DNA from: Mycobacterium aquaticum
GTDB taxonomy: Bacteria; Actinomycetota; Actinomycetes; Mycobacteriales; Mycobacteriaceae
Length of the DNA: 64,000 nt
Assembly (NCBI RefSeq): GCF_002086485.1
Contig: NZ_MVHF01000002.1
Location: forward strand, 248,001 to 312,000
Reading direction: 5' to 3'
In this document: in pieces, positions 51,878 to 61,200 of the stretch
How the letters are laid out: each line of letters starts with the position of its first letter
How positions within the stretch are numbered: position 1 is the first letter of the stretch
Notes under the pieces: model-generated
Seen by the model: only the letters and a program-made list of their open reading frames with translations
What the model was told of the DNA's origin: nothing
The model's database searches: none
Position numbers and translations under genes: made by a program

Positions 51878-52893
51878 TGGACCACCGCCTCGGCGTGGGC
51901 CGGTCGTCGTAGGCGCGCCGCGGTCGGCTCGCGGCGGGCCACGCGGGTGTCGCGTGCACCGTTGCGGGAGGCGAGGATGCGCGGGTCGAGGAAAGGATAG
52001 GCGAGATCGACTGCCAGATTGACCATTACGTAGGTCAACGTGGCCACCAGCACGACGCCCTGCAGTACCGGCAGATCCTGCGTACTGACCGCGGCGACGG
52101 TCAGTTGGCCCACCCCGGAGCGCGCGAAGACCGCTTCGGTCACCACCGCCCCGGCCACGAGCTCCCCGCACGCCAGTCCCAGCAACGTGAGTACCGGTAG
52201 CGACGAATTCCGCAGGACGCCTTTGGTGAAGATGTAGCGCTCATCGGCGCCGCGGGCGGACAGCACGTGCACGAAGGCCTGCGTTCGGGTCTTGCCGATC
52301 GAGGTGATGAACACCTGCGCCAACGGAGCGGTGATGAGGATCCCTAGTGTCACCGCGGGCCCGATCAGTGCCGCGAACGATCCGTCGTCCGACGCTGGGA
52401 TGAGATGAAGGCCGAACGAGAAGAACTGCAGCGCAAGTATTCCGACCACGAAGGTGGGCACCGAGGCGAACAGCGCAGGCAGCGTCGCGGTCAGCGAGCG
52501 GGCCCAGGCGCGGGGCGCGTAATTGCTGAGCACCGCGATCACGGCTGCCAGTGCGACAGCTATGAACAAGGCCAGGCCTGCCAGCCGCAGCGTGTTCGGC
52601 AAAGCCACCGACAGCAGGGCTGTCACGGTCTGGCCGTTGGTGAGGGAGAAGCCGAGGTCGCCGCGCAACAGGTGGGTGAGCGCTCCGAGGTACTGCTCCC
52701 ACAACGGCCGGTTCAGCCCGTAGTAGTTGAGCAGAACCTGCGCTGCTTCCGGCGTGATCTGCGCGTCAGGGTTGGCGATTCGGTTGCGCACGGCGTCGCC
52801 GGGCAGCGCACTGAGCAGGATGAAAGACAGGGTGTATGCGGCCCAGAGGACCAGGACGGCCTGGCCGAGCCGGTTGAGGGCGTAGCGACGCAC
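51874..52893 (-). CDS. Dpp/Opp-type ABC permease (DppB-like)
   Basis: A 339-residue permease with the standard N-terminus MRRYALNRLGQAVLVLWAAY and ILLSALPGDAVRNRIANPDA, and the coupling motif TQAFVHVLSARGADERYIFTKGVLRNSSLP. About six helices. It lies 13 bases after the binding-protein stop. Confidence 0.92.
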   Translation of the reverse strand: MRRYALNRLGQAVLVLWAAYTLSFILLSALPGDAVRNRIANPDAQITPEAAQVLLNYYGLNRPLWEQYLGALTHLLRGDLGFSLTNGQTVTALLSVALPNTLRLAGLALFIAVALAAVIAVLSNYAPRAWARSLTATLPALFASVPTFVVGILALQFFSFGLHLIPASDDGSFAALIGPAVTLGILITAPLAQVFITSIGKTRTQAFVHVLSARGADERYIFTKGVLRNSSLPVLTLLGLACGELVAGAVVTEAVFARSGVGQLTVAAVSTQDLPVLQGVVLVATLTYVMVNLAVDLAYPFLDPRILASRNGARDTRVARREPTAARLRRPAHAEAVVQ

Positions 52894-52906
52894 GTGGTGT
52901 CACCTC

Positions 52907-54556
52907 CTATTTGGCCAACCAGGTGTCATACAGCCAGGCCCGTCCGGTCGACTCGGTCGTGAAGCCGTGGACGGAGGGGGCGAGGCCGAACACCTGTGTT
53001 TCGTCATAGAGCGGAATGGAGTAGCCCTGACCGAAGATGCGATCTTCGATCGCCTGGATCGCGACTTTGCGCTTGCCGGGGTCGAACTCGGCGGACTGTG
53101 CGGCGAGGAGCCCGTCCAGCGTCACATCGGGCACGTAGTTGTTGGTGACGTGCTGGCGGTCGGTCCCGTAGGCGGTGCGCAGCACGCTCGGCTCGTCGGT
53201 GGAGGTCTGGCCCTGGTCGAAGTCCCAGTCCGGCGCGGTGGCTTCCTGCGATTCATATTCGGTCAGCGACGGGTTGGTGATCTTCACCTCCACGCCGACC
53301 TTGCGCCACTGTGACTGGATGACCTCCAGAACCGACTGCGACACTTGGTAATACGGAGCGACCCGCAGGTGGAAGCTCAGACGCTTGCCATCCTTGACCC
53401 GGGTGCCGTCCGGCCCTGACACCCAGCCGGCCTCGTCGAGCAGCTTGTTTGCCTTGTCGAGGTCGTAGCCCAGATACTTGGTCGCGTCACCGCGCAGTGG
53501 CGTACCCGCGACGAGTGCACTCGAGGGAATCGGATAGTTCGGCGACAGCACCGCCTTGTTGATGGCGGCCCGGTCGGTGGCGGCCTGCAATGCCAGGCGC
53601 ACCCGCGGATCCTGCACGGGCGAGGCGGGGTTCTTCAACTGGACGGTCAGATCGTTGGTCTCGCCCTTGACGGGGATGGCCACCAGCTTGCCACCGCCAT
53701 CGGTCACGGTCTGTTCGTCGTAAGGGGCGATGTTGCGGGCGATCTGTGCCTCGCCGGATTGCAGTGCGCCGATACGTGTTCCGGTCTCGGGCACCGTCTT
53801 GAAGATCACCCGGTCGAGGTATGCCTTGCCGCTGTGGGTGGAACCATCGGGGGGCCAGTTGTAGTCGTCGCGACGCTTGAGAGTCACACCGTTGGTGCCG
53901 GTCACCGACTCGACGACGAACGGTCCGGTACCCACCCAGTTGCGCAGATCGCCTTGGCCGTTGAGATCCCGCTCGACCAGAGACTTGCCCAAGATGGAGC
54001 TCGCGCGGTAGTTCGAGAGGATCTGGAGAAAACCGGCATTGGGCTTGGACAGCCGCACCACGACGGTGTTGGCGTCGACAGCGTCGGTGCCGGCGTAGTC
54101 GGTCCAGAACGGGTCCGCGGGGATCCCGAGCTTGCTGTCGCCGCGACCGTGCTGGTCGAAGTTCAGCTTCACCACGTCGGCGTCCAGTGGTGTGCCATCG
54201 CTGAAGGTGATTCCCGGCTTGAGCTTGAAGGTATAGGCCAGATGGTCGTCGCTGATCTGCCAGGACTGTGCCAGCCAGGGCTTGTAGTCGCCGGACTGCG
54301 GATCCTGCCAGATGAGGCGTTCGGCGACGTTGTCGGCGACCTGGCTGTTGGACCACAGCGAGTTCGTCGGCGCCCATGCCTGGTATTCGACCGGATCGTA
54401 GAAGGTGAGGGTGCCGCCCGGGACGGGGGAACCACCGGCGTCGGAAGACTGGCCGCCGCCACCGCATGCCGCGACGGTCGCAGCGACCGCTGCCGTGACA
54501 ACCAGTGTGGAAACCCGAAGGATTCTGTTGTGGTGCAAGCCTGTAGAACCTTTCAC
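52907..54556 (-). CDS. Family 5 (Dpp/Opp/Nik-type) ABC substrate-binding lipoprotein
   Basis: A 549-residue binding protein. The signal STLVVTAAVAATVAACGGGG ends in lipobox VAAC. The mature part has AERLIWQDPQSGDYKPWLAQSWQISDDHLAYTFKLKPGITFSDGTPLDADVV, the family 5 signature, and a C-terminal QAIEDRIFGQGYSIPLYDET. The lipid-anchor Cys is the only Cys and there is no Met after the initiator in a 549-residue protein. GTG 54556 is used; TTG 54538 is an alternative closer to the signal. It is the first gene of the twelve-gene operon. The ligand is probably an organosulfur compound. Confidence 0.88.
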   Translation of the reverse strand: MKGSTGLHHNRILRVSTLVVTAAVAATVAACGGGGQSSDAGGSPVPGGTLTFYDPVEYQAWAPTNSLWSNSQVADNVAERLIWQDPQSGDYKPWLAQSWQISDDHLAYTFKLKPGITFSDGTPLDADVVKLNFDQHGRGDSKLGIPADPFWTDYAGTDAVDANTVVVRLSKPNAGFLQILSNYRASSILGKSLVERDLNGQGDLRNWVGTGPFVVESVTGTNGVTLKRRDDYNWPPDGSTHSGKAYLDRVIFKTVPETGTRIGALQSGEAQIARNIAPYDEQTVTDGGGKLVAIPVKGETNDLTVQLKNPASPVQDPRVRLALQAATDRAAINKAVLSPNYPIPSSALVAGTPLRGDATKYLGYDLDKANKLLDEAGWVSGPDGTRVKDGKRLSFHLRVAPYYQVSQSVLEVIQSQWRKVGVEVKITNPSLTEYESQEATAPDWDFDQGQTSTDEPSVLRTAYGTDRQHVTNNYVPDVTLDGLLAAQSAEFDPGKRKVAIQAIEDRIFGQGYSIPLYDETQVFGLAPSVHGFTTESTGRAWLYDTWLAK

Positions 54557-54721
54557 AGAGGTGTGGCCGAGCGGCCGGCGATAGCGCCGTCGGCGACACA
54601 CGGCCGGCAGCGTCGCAGCGCAGTGATGGTGGCCTCCAGTCAATAGCCGCCCGGCCGATCCCGTCAGCTATTTGTCTCACTGTGATCGCAAGACGTTCCG
54701 TTCACGGTGACTTCAAGGCGT

Positions 54722-54738
54722 GACCAATGATGTTGGTC
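54722..54738. promoter_or_regulatory. GACCAA-TGATG-TTGGTC palindrome between divergent sulfur operons
   Basis: A perfect 6-base inverted repeat with a 5-base spacer in the 201-base gap between the binding-protein gene (54556) and the DszC-like gene (54758), 19 bases before the latter. It would be well placed to repress the plus-strand operon. It is related to 22014-22026. Confidence 0.4.
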
Positions 54739-54757
54739 CGCAGTAGTGTTCGCTCAC

Positions 54758-55879
54758 ATGGGAATGACGCGAGTGGCCGAGCCGGTATCGGCCGCCACGG
54801 CGTCGGATGTCGGCCTGCACCCTCTGGTCGGTGTGGTGCAACGCTACGCCGACGAAGTGTTGCGGCCGTCCGCGTTGCAGACCGACCGCCATGGCATCGC
54901 GCCGCAGCGAGTCGCTGAACTGGCGGAGCTGGGTTTGCTCAATCACCTTGCCCCGGAGGAATTCGGAGGTGCGGCAGTGGATGTCGCATCGGATCGGCGT
55001 ATCCGAGAGATCCTTGCCGGGGCGTGCCTGAACACCTGGTTGCTGTGGGTCCAACACGCGCCGCTGGTGGAGCTACTGGCCAAGCAGCACGCGGACGGCA
55101 CGACGTTGTCCGACCGGGCTCGCGACGTCGTCCACGGCAGGCTGCTCGTGGGGGCGGGACTCAGTGATGTCCGCCGATATCCCGACCACTACGTGGCAGC
55201 CCAGCGGCGCACAAATGAATGGGTGTTCTCCGGCACCATCTCTTGGGTGACCGGTTGGGGCCTGAACCAGGCTCTTGCGGTCGCAGGGGTTGAACCGTTG
55301 ACCGAAACCGTGGTTACCGCACTGATTCCGGTATCGGGGGACACGGTGGCTGCTGAACTCGACCTGAGCGCCGTAGTCGGCAGCAGGACGCAACGCGTCA
55401 CCCTCAACGACGTCCGCGTCCCGGACCGGGACGTGATCTCGACGGAATCCGTGGCGCACTGGCGCCGGCGGGATCTCGGCATGTCAAGCGATGCGCAATC
55501 GCACCATTCCGGGTTGGCGTACGCGGTGCTCGACGAGTTGGACACAGAACCCGATGCCCAGGCCCGGGCGGTCTCGGCCGGCTGGCGGCCTCGCATCGAC
55601 GCGATCCGCCGGCAGTCTTATGCGCTGGCCGACGAGGTGCTCGCCCGCGATGACGGCAGACATCGGGTGGACGAACGGCTCGCGGCCAAGGTCGCCATCG
55701 GCGATGCACTGGCCACACTGACCCGCGCACTGGTGGTGGCACGGTCCGGGCGGGGTATGCGCTTGGACGACACAGCCCAGTTACACGCGAGGTCGGCGCT
55801 GTTCCTCCTCGTCCAGGGCCAGAGCGCGGCCGTGCGGGCCGCGCAACTCGAACATCTGACACCGCAAGAGAATCGATGA
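54758..55879 (+). CDS. Acyl-CoA dehydrogenase-fold flavoprotein, DszC/SfnB-related (divergent)
   Basis: A 373-residue protein: YADEVLRPSALQTDRHGIAPQRVAELAELGLLNHLAPEEFGG, then NEWVFSGTISWVTGWGLNQALAVAG. The fold is that of acyl-CoA dehydrogenases, but the C-terminal HWRN motif of the other two copies is missing and the C-terminal domain is shorter. It overlaps the SsuD-like gene (ATGA). ATG 54758 is chosen among nearby starts (GTG 54746, ATG 54764). It is the first gene of a three-gene operon divergent from the twelve-gene operon. Confidence 0.78.
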   Translation: MGMTRVAEPVSAATASDVGLHPLVGVVQRYADEVLRPSALQTDRHGIAPQRVAELAELGLLNHLAPEEFGGAAVDVASDRRIREILAGACLNTWLLWVQHAPLVELLAKQHADGTTLSDRARDVVHGRLLVGAGLSDVRRYPDHYVAAQRRTNEWVFSGTISWVTGWGLNQALAVAGVEPLTETVVTALIPVSGDTVAAELDLSAVVGSRTQRVTLNDVRVPDRDVISTESVAHWRRRDLGMSSDAQSHHSGLAYAVLDELDTEPDAQARAVSAGWRPRIDAIRRQSYALADEVLARDDGRHRVDERLAAKVAIGDALATLTRALVVARSGRGMRLDDTAQLHARSALFLLVQGQSAAVRAAQLEHLTPQENR

Positions 55880-56967
55880 GTTCCGAATTCCTCTGGTACA
55901 TCCCCAATGAGGTTCAACCTGGCCACCGCGGCGACGACGTCACGGCGGACCATAACAGCCTCGACACCTTGACCGACCAAGCTCTGGCGCTGGAGAAGTC
56001 GGGATGGACCGGGGCACTCATCGGCACCGGATGGGGTCGCCCGGACACGTTCAGTGTGGCGGCGGCGCTGGCAGCGCGGACCACCACGTTCGAGCCGCTC
56101 ATCGCGGTGCGCCCGGGGTACTGGCGGCCTGCGAACTTCGCCTCGGCCGCAGCGACACTGGACCATCTGACCCGAGGGCGGGTGCGGGTGAACATCGTGT
56201 CGGGCAAGGACAATCTCGGTGCATACGGTGATGCCGAGAGCGAGCAGGCCGACCGTTACGAACGCACGCGCGAGTTCATGCAAGTGGTACGTGCGCTCTG
56301 GACGCAGGAGAATGTCACGTACCGCGGTGCCCATTTCTCCGTGCAAGGCTCAACCGTGGTGCCGCGCATCCAGGTTCGTGGAAAGCGTCGACATCCATTG
56401 CTGTACTTCGGCGGAGCCTCCGAAGCCGCCGAGCGGGTTGCCGCGGCCGAAGCGGATGTCCAGCTGTTCTGGGGCGAGCCCCTCGACGGCGTAGCCGAGC
56501 GCATCGACAGACTCCGGACGCTGAGCCAGGTGATCGGACGTGAACACCCACCACTCGAATTCGGATTGCGGGTAACGACATTCGTGCGCGACACGACCGA
56601 CCAGGCCTGGGCCGAAGCGGAGGAGAAGGTCGCGCAGATGGCGGCGCGGTATGCCGGTGTCGAAGGCGAGGCGGCGCAGGCGAATCCGTCCTACAATCCG
56701 CACCGGCGCACCGCGGTCGGCCAGCAGCGATTGCTCGATCTCGCCGAGCGCGGCGAGGTTCTCGACGACAACCTGTACACAACACCAGGCAAATACGGGG
56801 CAGGCGGTGCGGCCACCACCTGGATCGTCGGGTCGGCCGAGGATGTCGCGAGCACGCTGCGCAAGTATCAGAAGTTGGGCATCACCCACTTCGTACTGTC
56901 CGACACACCGTACCTGCGCGAGATCGAGCGTCAGGGCAGTCGGTTGCTGCCCCTGCTGCGCGGATGA
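55876..56967 (+). CDS. SsuD-like FMNH2-dependent alkanesulfonate monooxygenase family protein
   Basis: A 363-residue luciferase-fold enzyme. The start SSEFLWYIPNEVQPGHRG resembles SsuD, and IAVRPGYWRPANFASAAATLDHLTRGRVRVNIVSG is the diagnostic alkanesulfonate-monooxygenase block (R-P-G, D-x-L-T-x-G-R). LLYFGGASEAAERVAAAEAD and TWIVGSAEDVASTLRKYQKLGITHFVLSDTPYLREIER follow. SsuD releases sulfite and an aldehyde from alkanesulfonates. No Cys and three Met. It overlaps genes on both sides. Confidence 0.9.
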   Translation: MSSEFLWYIPNEVQPGHRGDDVTADHNSLDTLTDQALALEKSGWTGALIGTGWGRPDTFSVAAALAARTTTFEPLIAVRPGYWRPANFASAAATLDHLTRGRVRVNIVSGKDNLGAYGDAESEQADRYERTREFMQVVRALWTQENVTYRGAHFSVQGSTVVPRIQVRGKRRHPLLYFGGASEAAERVAAAEADVQLFWGEPLDGVAERIDRLRTLSQVIGREHPPLEFGLRVTTFVRDTTDQAWAEAEEKVAQMAARYAGVEGEAAQANPSYNPHRRTAVGQQRLLDLAERGEVLDDNLYTTPGKYGAGGAATTWIVGSAEDVASTLRKYQKLGITHFVLSDTPYLREIERQGSRLLPLLRG

Positions 56968-58169
56968 CCGACCCGAGCGCGACAACTGAATGTAGACAAC
57001 GGGACTGGCGACTACTGACCGCGGTGTTCGTGTTCACGACCACCGCCGGTTACATCGCGATGATCCAGGTGCTGCCGGTTGTCCTGGTCCCCATGGCGAT
57101 CGATCTGGGCGTTTCGCGCACGGCGGCGGCCGCCACCTCCACCGTCTCGACCCTGACGGGCGCTGTCGCGGCCTTCCCCGTGGGGCGGCTGATGGACCGG
57201 CGCGGTGGCCGGATGTCGATGACCGCCGGCGTTGCGGTGGGAGCGGCCGCGGTCGTGCTGTGGTCGCAGGCACATTCGTTGTTGGTGCTGTACGTGGCGT
57301 TCGTGCTCATCGGTGTGTCGATCACACTGTCGACATACGAAGCGGCGTTCGCGGTGATCGTCGTGGTCGCGGAACCGGGGCACCGGGACCGTGCCATCCT
57401 GACCGTCACCATGATCGCGGGGCTGGCCACCTATCTGGTGTATCCGGTTCTGGGCTGGATGAACAGTCATCTCGGTTGGCGCACCACGGTGGCGATGCTC
57501 GGTGTGGCCAATGCCGTGACATGCGTTCCCGCCCACGCGATCGCCATCCCCGCCCTCGCCGCTCACCGCGACCGGCTCCGCGACCACAGTGGAGTGTCCA
57601 TCCGGGTGGCGTTGCGGCAGAAGCAGTTCTGGCTTTTCCTCGTCGCATTCGTCGGTCAGGCCGGATCCGTGGCGGCGTTCTTGTTGCTGGTGGTGGCCTA
57701 CCTGATGGACGTCGGCCATTCGCCGGTCGTCGCCACGTCGATGCCCATCGCAGTGGGGGTGCTGCAGATCTTGTCGCGGCTCGTCATCACGACGGTGGGG
57801 CGGCGTTGGCACCTGACGTCTGCGACCGCGGTCGCGTTCGCGGTACAAGGAGTCGGATTGGTCGCGCTGCCCTTCGTCGGGCTCTCAGTGCCCCTGACCT
57901 TTTTGTGCGTGGCCGCCGTCGGACTCGGACAGGGCATCGGTGTGATCGCCCGGCCGCTTCTGGTGGCCACCAGTTTCGGGGTGACTCACTTCGCGACCGT
58001 GCTGGCGGCCATCACCGTGCCCATGGCACTGGCCAGGGCAGGCACCCCGATCCTGGCTGCGTGGCTGGGCGACTGGCGCTTCCTGATCGGCAGCGGAGCG
58101 ATCGCACTGGCAGGGGCGCTGGCCTTGATACCGCTCACCGCTGCGCGTGATCGGGCCGGCGGCAGGTAG
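56964..58169 (+). CDS. MFS transporter
   Basis: A 401-residue carrier with twelve helices. MDRRGGRMSMTAGV after helix 2 is the major-facilitator loop motif (GxLaDrxGrr), and FWLFLVAFVGQAGSVAAFLL marks the second half. It overlaps the SsuD-like gene (ATGA), so it probably moves the substrate or product of that enzyme. Direction cannot be told. It converges on the pknK-like gene with a 32-base gap. Confidence 0.88.
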   Translation: MTDPSATTECRQRDWRLLTAVFVFTTTAGYIAMIQVLPVVLVPMAIDLGVSRTAAAATSTVSTLTGAVAAFPVGRLMDRRGGRMSMTAGVAVGAAAVVLWSQAHSLLVLYVAFVLIGVSITLSTYEAAFAVIVVVAEPGHRDRAILTVTMIAGLATYLVYPVLGWMNSHLGWRTTVAMLGVANAVTCVPAHAIAIPALAAHRDRLRDHSGVSIRVALRQKQFWLFLVAFVGQAGSVAAFLLLVVAYLMDVGHSPVVATSMPIAVGVLQILSRLVITTVGRRWHLTSATAVAFAVQGVGLVALPFVGLSVPLTFLCVAAVGLGQGIGVIARPLLVATSFGVTHFATVLAAITVPMALARAGTPILAAWLGDWRFLIGSGAIALAGALALIPLTAARDRAGGR

Positions 58170-58201
58170 CGCCGACGCCTGACACTGCCGTTGGTGCGAG
58201 A

Positions 58202-61200
58202 TCAGGCCTCCGGACCCAGACTCTCGTCGAGGAACGACAGTGGAACCGGCGCCCAGTCGGATTGCCACCGGTTCGCCCTTGCCTCACGGCGCAACGTCTC
58301 GAGCAGCGTGCGCGCCGGTGCTCCCTCGTCGAGGAGGAACCGCACCATCCGGTGCTCAGCACACACGGCCGCCGTCGCTGCCAGCAGCCGCAGCGCCTCG
58401 GTGTCGTGACCGGCCACCGCCAGGCAGGTCACCAGTAGTCGCTGGGCCTGCAACAGCGCTCTGGGCCGTCCGCGTCCCGTCAGCTGGTCGACCCACTCCC
58501 GCGCCCAGGTGACGGCGATTTCGAGCTGCTCAGGTCGAGATTCGCTGAGTAGCAGCCGGATTGCGGTGGCCTCCTGCAGCTGCAGGGTCACCTCGTCGAT
58601 GCCGTCGGCGGGTTTGCGGCGTGCGGCGTGATCGATCGGAGGCGCAGTGACGGGCAGGTGTAGGCGGGCACGTTCATGCTCGACGGCAGCGCTCAAGCGC
58701 CGCAGCGCCAGCGAGTCCGCAACCTGTGCGCCCTCCTTGAGATACTGTGCCGCGGCGGGGAGATCACCGCGCAGCGCCTTGATCCGGGCGCCGGTCGCGT
58801 AACGCGCGATCATGAAGTCAACCGTGCCGTTCTCGGCCCCGAGTTCGTGGCTCATGTCGAGAAGTCGTTCGGCCTCGTCGATCTCGCCGCGCTCATACAA
58901 CAGATCACCCAGCAGTGCCGAGGCGATGCGGGCCGGGTAGGAGTGCTGGTCTCCCGCGGTAGTGGCCACTCGCAGACCCTCGCGGAAGAGATCTTCGGCG
59001 GCAGCCATGTCGAGTTGCTCGGAAGCTGCCAGCCCGGCAAAGCGATAGCCATACACCACCGAAAGCGGCCCGCGGGTACGTGCATGATAGGTCAGCGCCC
59101 ACTGGTGGCGCCGACGCGCTGCGTCGAAATCGAAGCGGAACAGATTGGCGAACACTGCGTCGTCGGCCGCGCAGGAGACCACCCAGGCAGGCAATGTGTC
59201 CGGACGCGACAGGCACTCGGAGACAAGCTGTTCCACACCGTCGAGTCGGTCGCTGATGACGCGGATGTCGGCCTGGATGATGTCGGCCTCTGCCTGTAGA
59301 TCGGCGAGTTCGCGGTCGTCACCCTGTTGCGCTGTGAACAGGGCTCGTGCGCCGTCCACGGCGGCCTGGGCAGCCGCTGGACGGACCGCCGCGTTGTTGG
59401 CCCAGGCGATGGTGAGCTGCAGCCGTGCGCTCTGGCTCACCTGCTGCGGCGGCAGTTTCGCCACCAGCCCGAGCAGCGTGAACATGCGCCCTTGCTCAAG
59501 GAGCTCCATGCCGTCGCGTTCGACGAGCTCGACCGCGCGTCCCGGATCGCCTGCGGCCAAGGCATGATCGACGGCCTCACTGAGCATCGCGTGGTCGGCG
59601 GACCATACCGACGCGGTGCGGTGAAGGTGTTGGATGCGGCCCGGTTGATCGCGGTCAAGGCGTTGCCGCAGATACTGGGTGAACAGATGGTGGTACTGGA
59701 ACCACTGCCCCTCTTCGTCGAGGCGGCGCAGGAACAGATCGCGTTGTTCAACCTCTTCCAGCATGGCTTGTCCGCCCGGGGAGCCCATGAGCGCCGACGC
59801 GAGCGAACCGCAGATCCGTTCGGTCACCGACGTCGCCAGCAAGAAGTCGAGTATCTGCGGGTCGAGGCCGTTGAGGACGTTCTCGGCCAGAAATTCTCCG
59901 ACCGCGCGATGGCGTCCGGACATCTGACCGATGAGGGCGTCGGGGTCTGCCGATTCGCGCAGCGACAGCGAGGCCAGCTGCAAACCGGCAACCCAACCCT
60001 CGGTCGCGTCGGCCAGCCCGGCGATCGCCGAATCCGCCAACGCCAGTCCGCCACGCTCAACCAGAAATTCCCGGGCCTCGTCGATGTCGAAACGCAATGC
60101 GGTGGCATCGATTTCGATGAGCTCGTCGCGCACGCGCAGACGACCCAGCGGCAGACCGGCCTTCGTACGACTGGTCACGATCACCTGCAGGTGTTCGCAG
60201 CCGCTGTCGAGCAGGAATTCCATCGCTGCGACGGCTGCTGGATCGGAGATGAGGTGCCAGTCGTCGACGACCACCGCGACCGGCTCACCGCTCTGGTGGA
60301 TTTCGTTGATCAGCGAGGTCAGCACATATCGCTCGGCCTGATCGCCGTGCTCCTCGAGCACTCTGCCCAGTTCACCGGCCAGGGAAGGCCTGACCTGACG
60401 GATGGCCTCGATGAGATGGGTGAGGAACCACACCACGTTGTTGTCGTCGGTGTCGACCGACAACCACGCCACCGCGGCTCCTTGGTTGGCGAGCAGTGTG
60501 CTCCATTGCCCGGCCAGCGTGGTTTTGCCGTACCCGGCCGGGCCGTGGATGAGTGTCAGACGCCGATCTGCCCCGCTTCGCAGCGTTTCGATCAATCGGT
60601 CCCGGTCGACCAGCGGCCGCGACGGGCTGGGCGGACGGAACCGGGTCAGAGGCACCGGTGGTGTGATCGAAATGGCGCGCCGCGCAGTCGGAGCCGGTGC
60701 GGCACGCGTCCCGGAACGCGGCGCGACAGCCTCGGTGGGGAGTGCCAGCTCATCCACGGAGACCCCGCGCAGATGCTGGGCGTGGCGTAGCTGCTCGCCG
60801 AACGCCGCTGCGGTGGCGGGCCGGTCTGGGGGATCGGCGGCCATCGCCCATGCGATGGCCGCCGAGACTTCGGCGGGGATGTCCTCGCCGCGCAGGATCG
60901 GAGTCGGTTCGCTGGTGATTCTCAGGAACTGGGCGATCACCTGTTCGCCGCTGCGCCGTTCGAACGCCGCATGGCCGGTGACGGCGCAGAACAACGTGGC
61001 GCCCAGACTGTAGACATCGGACGCCGCCGATGGTGACCGGCCTCCCAAGACCTCCGGGGCGGTGAAGGCCGGCGATCCGGTGACCACGCCGGTGCCGGTC
61101 TCATACCCGCCCGCCATCCGCGCAATCCCGAAATCGGTCAGCTGCGGCTGGCCGTAATCGGTGAGCAGGATGTTCGCCGGCTTCACATCGCGGTGCAGGA

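Noticed and set aside
50955..51959. Upstream extension of the fused ABC ATPase to 872 residues
   Set aside because: The extension is the out-of-frame shadow of the DppC-like permease, is Arg-rich, and the true ATG at 50954 directly starts the first cassette.
49341..52893. Nickel or peptide uptake as the role of the Dpp-type importer
   Set aside because: No metal or peptide genes are linked; the operon is filled with sulfur-type monooxygenases, so the generic family name is kept without that function.
58202..58400. LuxR-type HTH at the C-terminus of the pknK-like protein
   Set aside because: The last 100 residues show no helix-turn-helix signature; the end matches the PknK tail instead.
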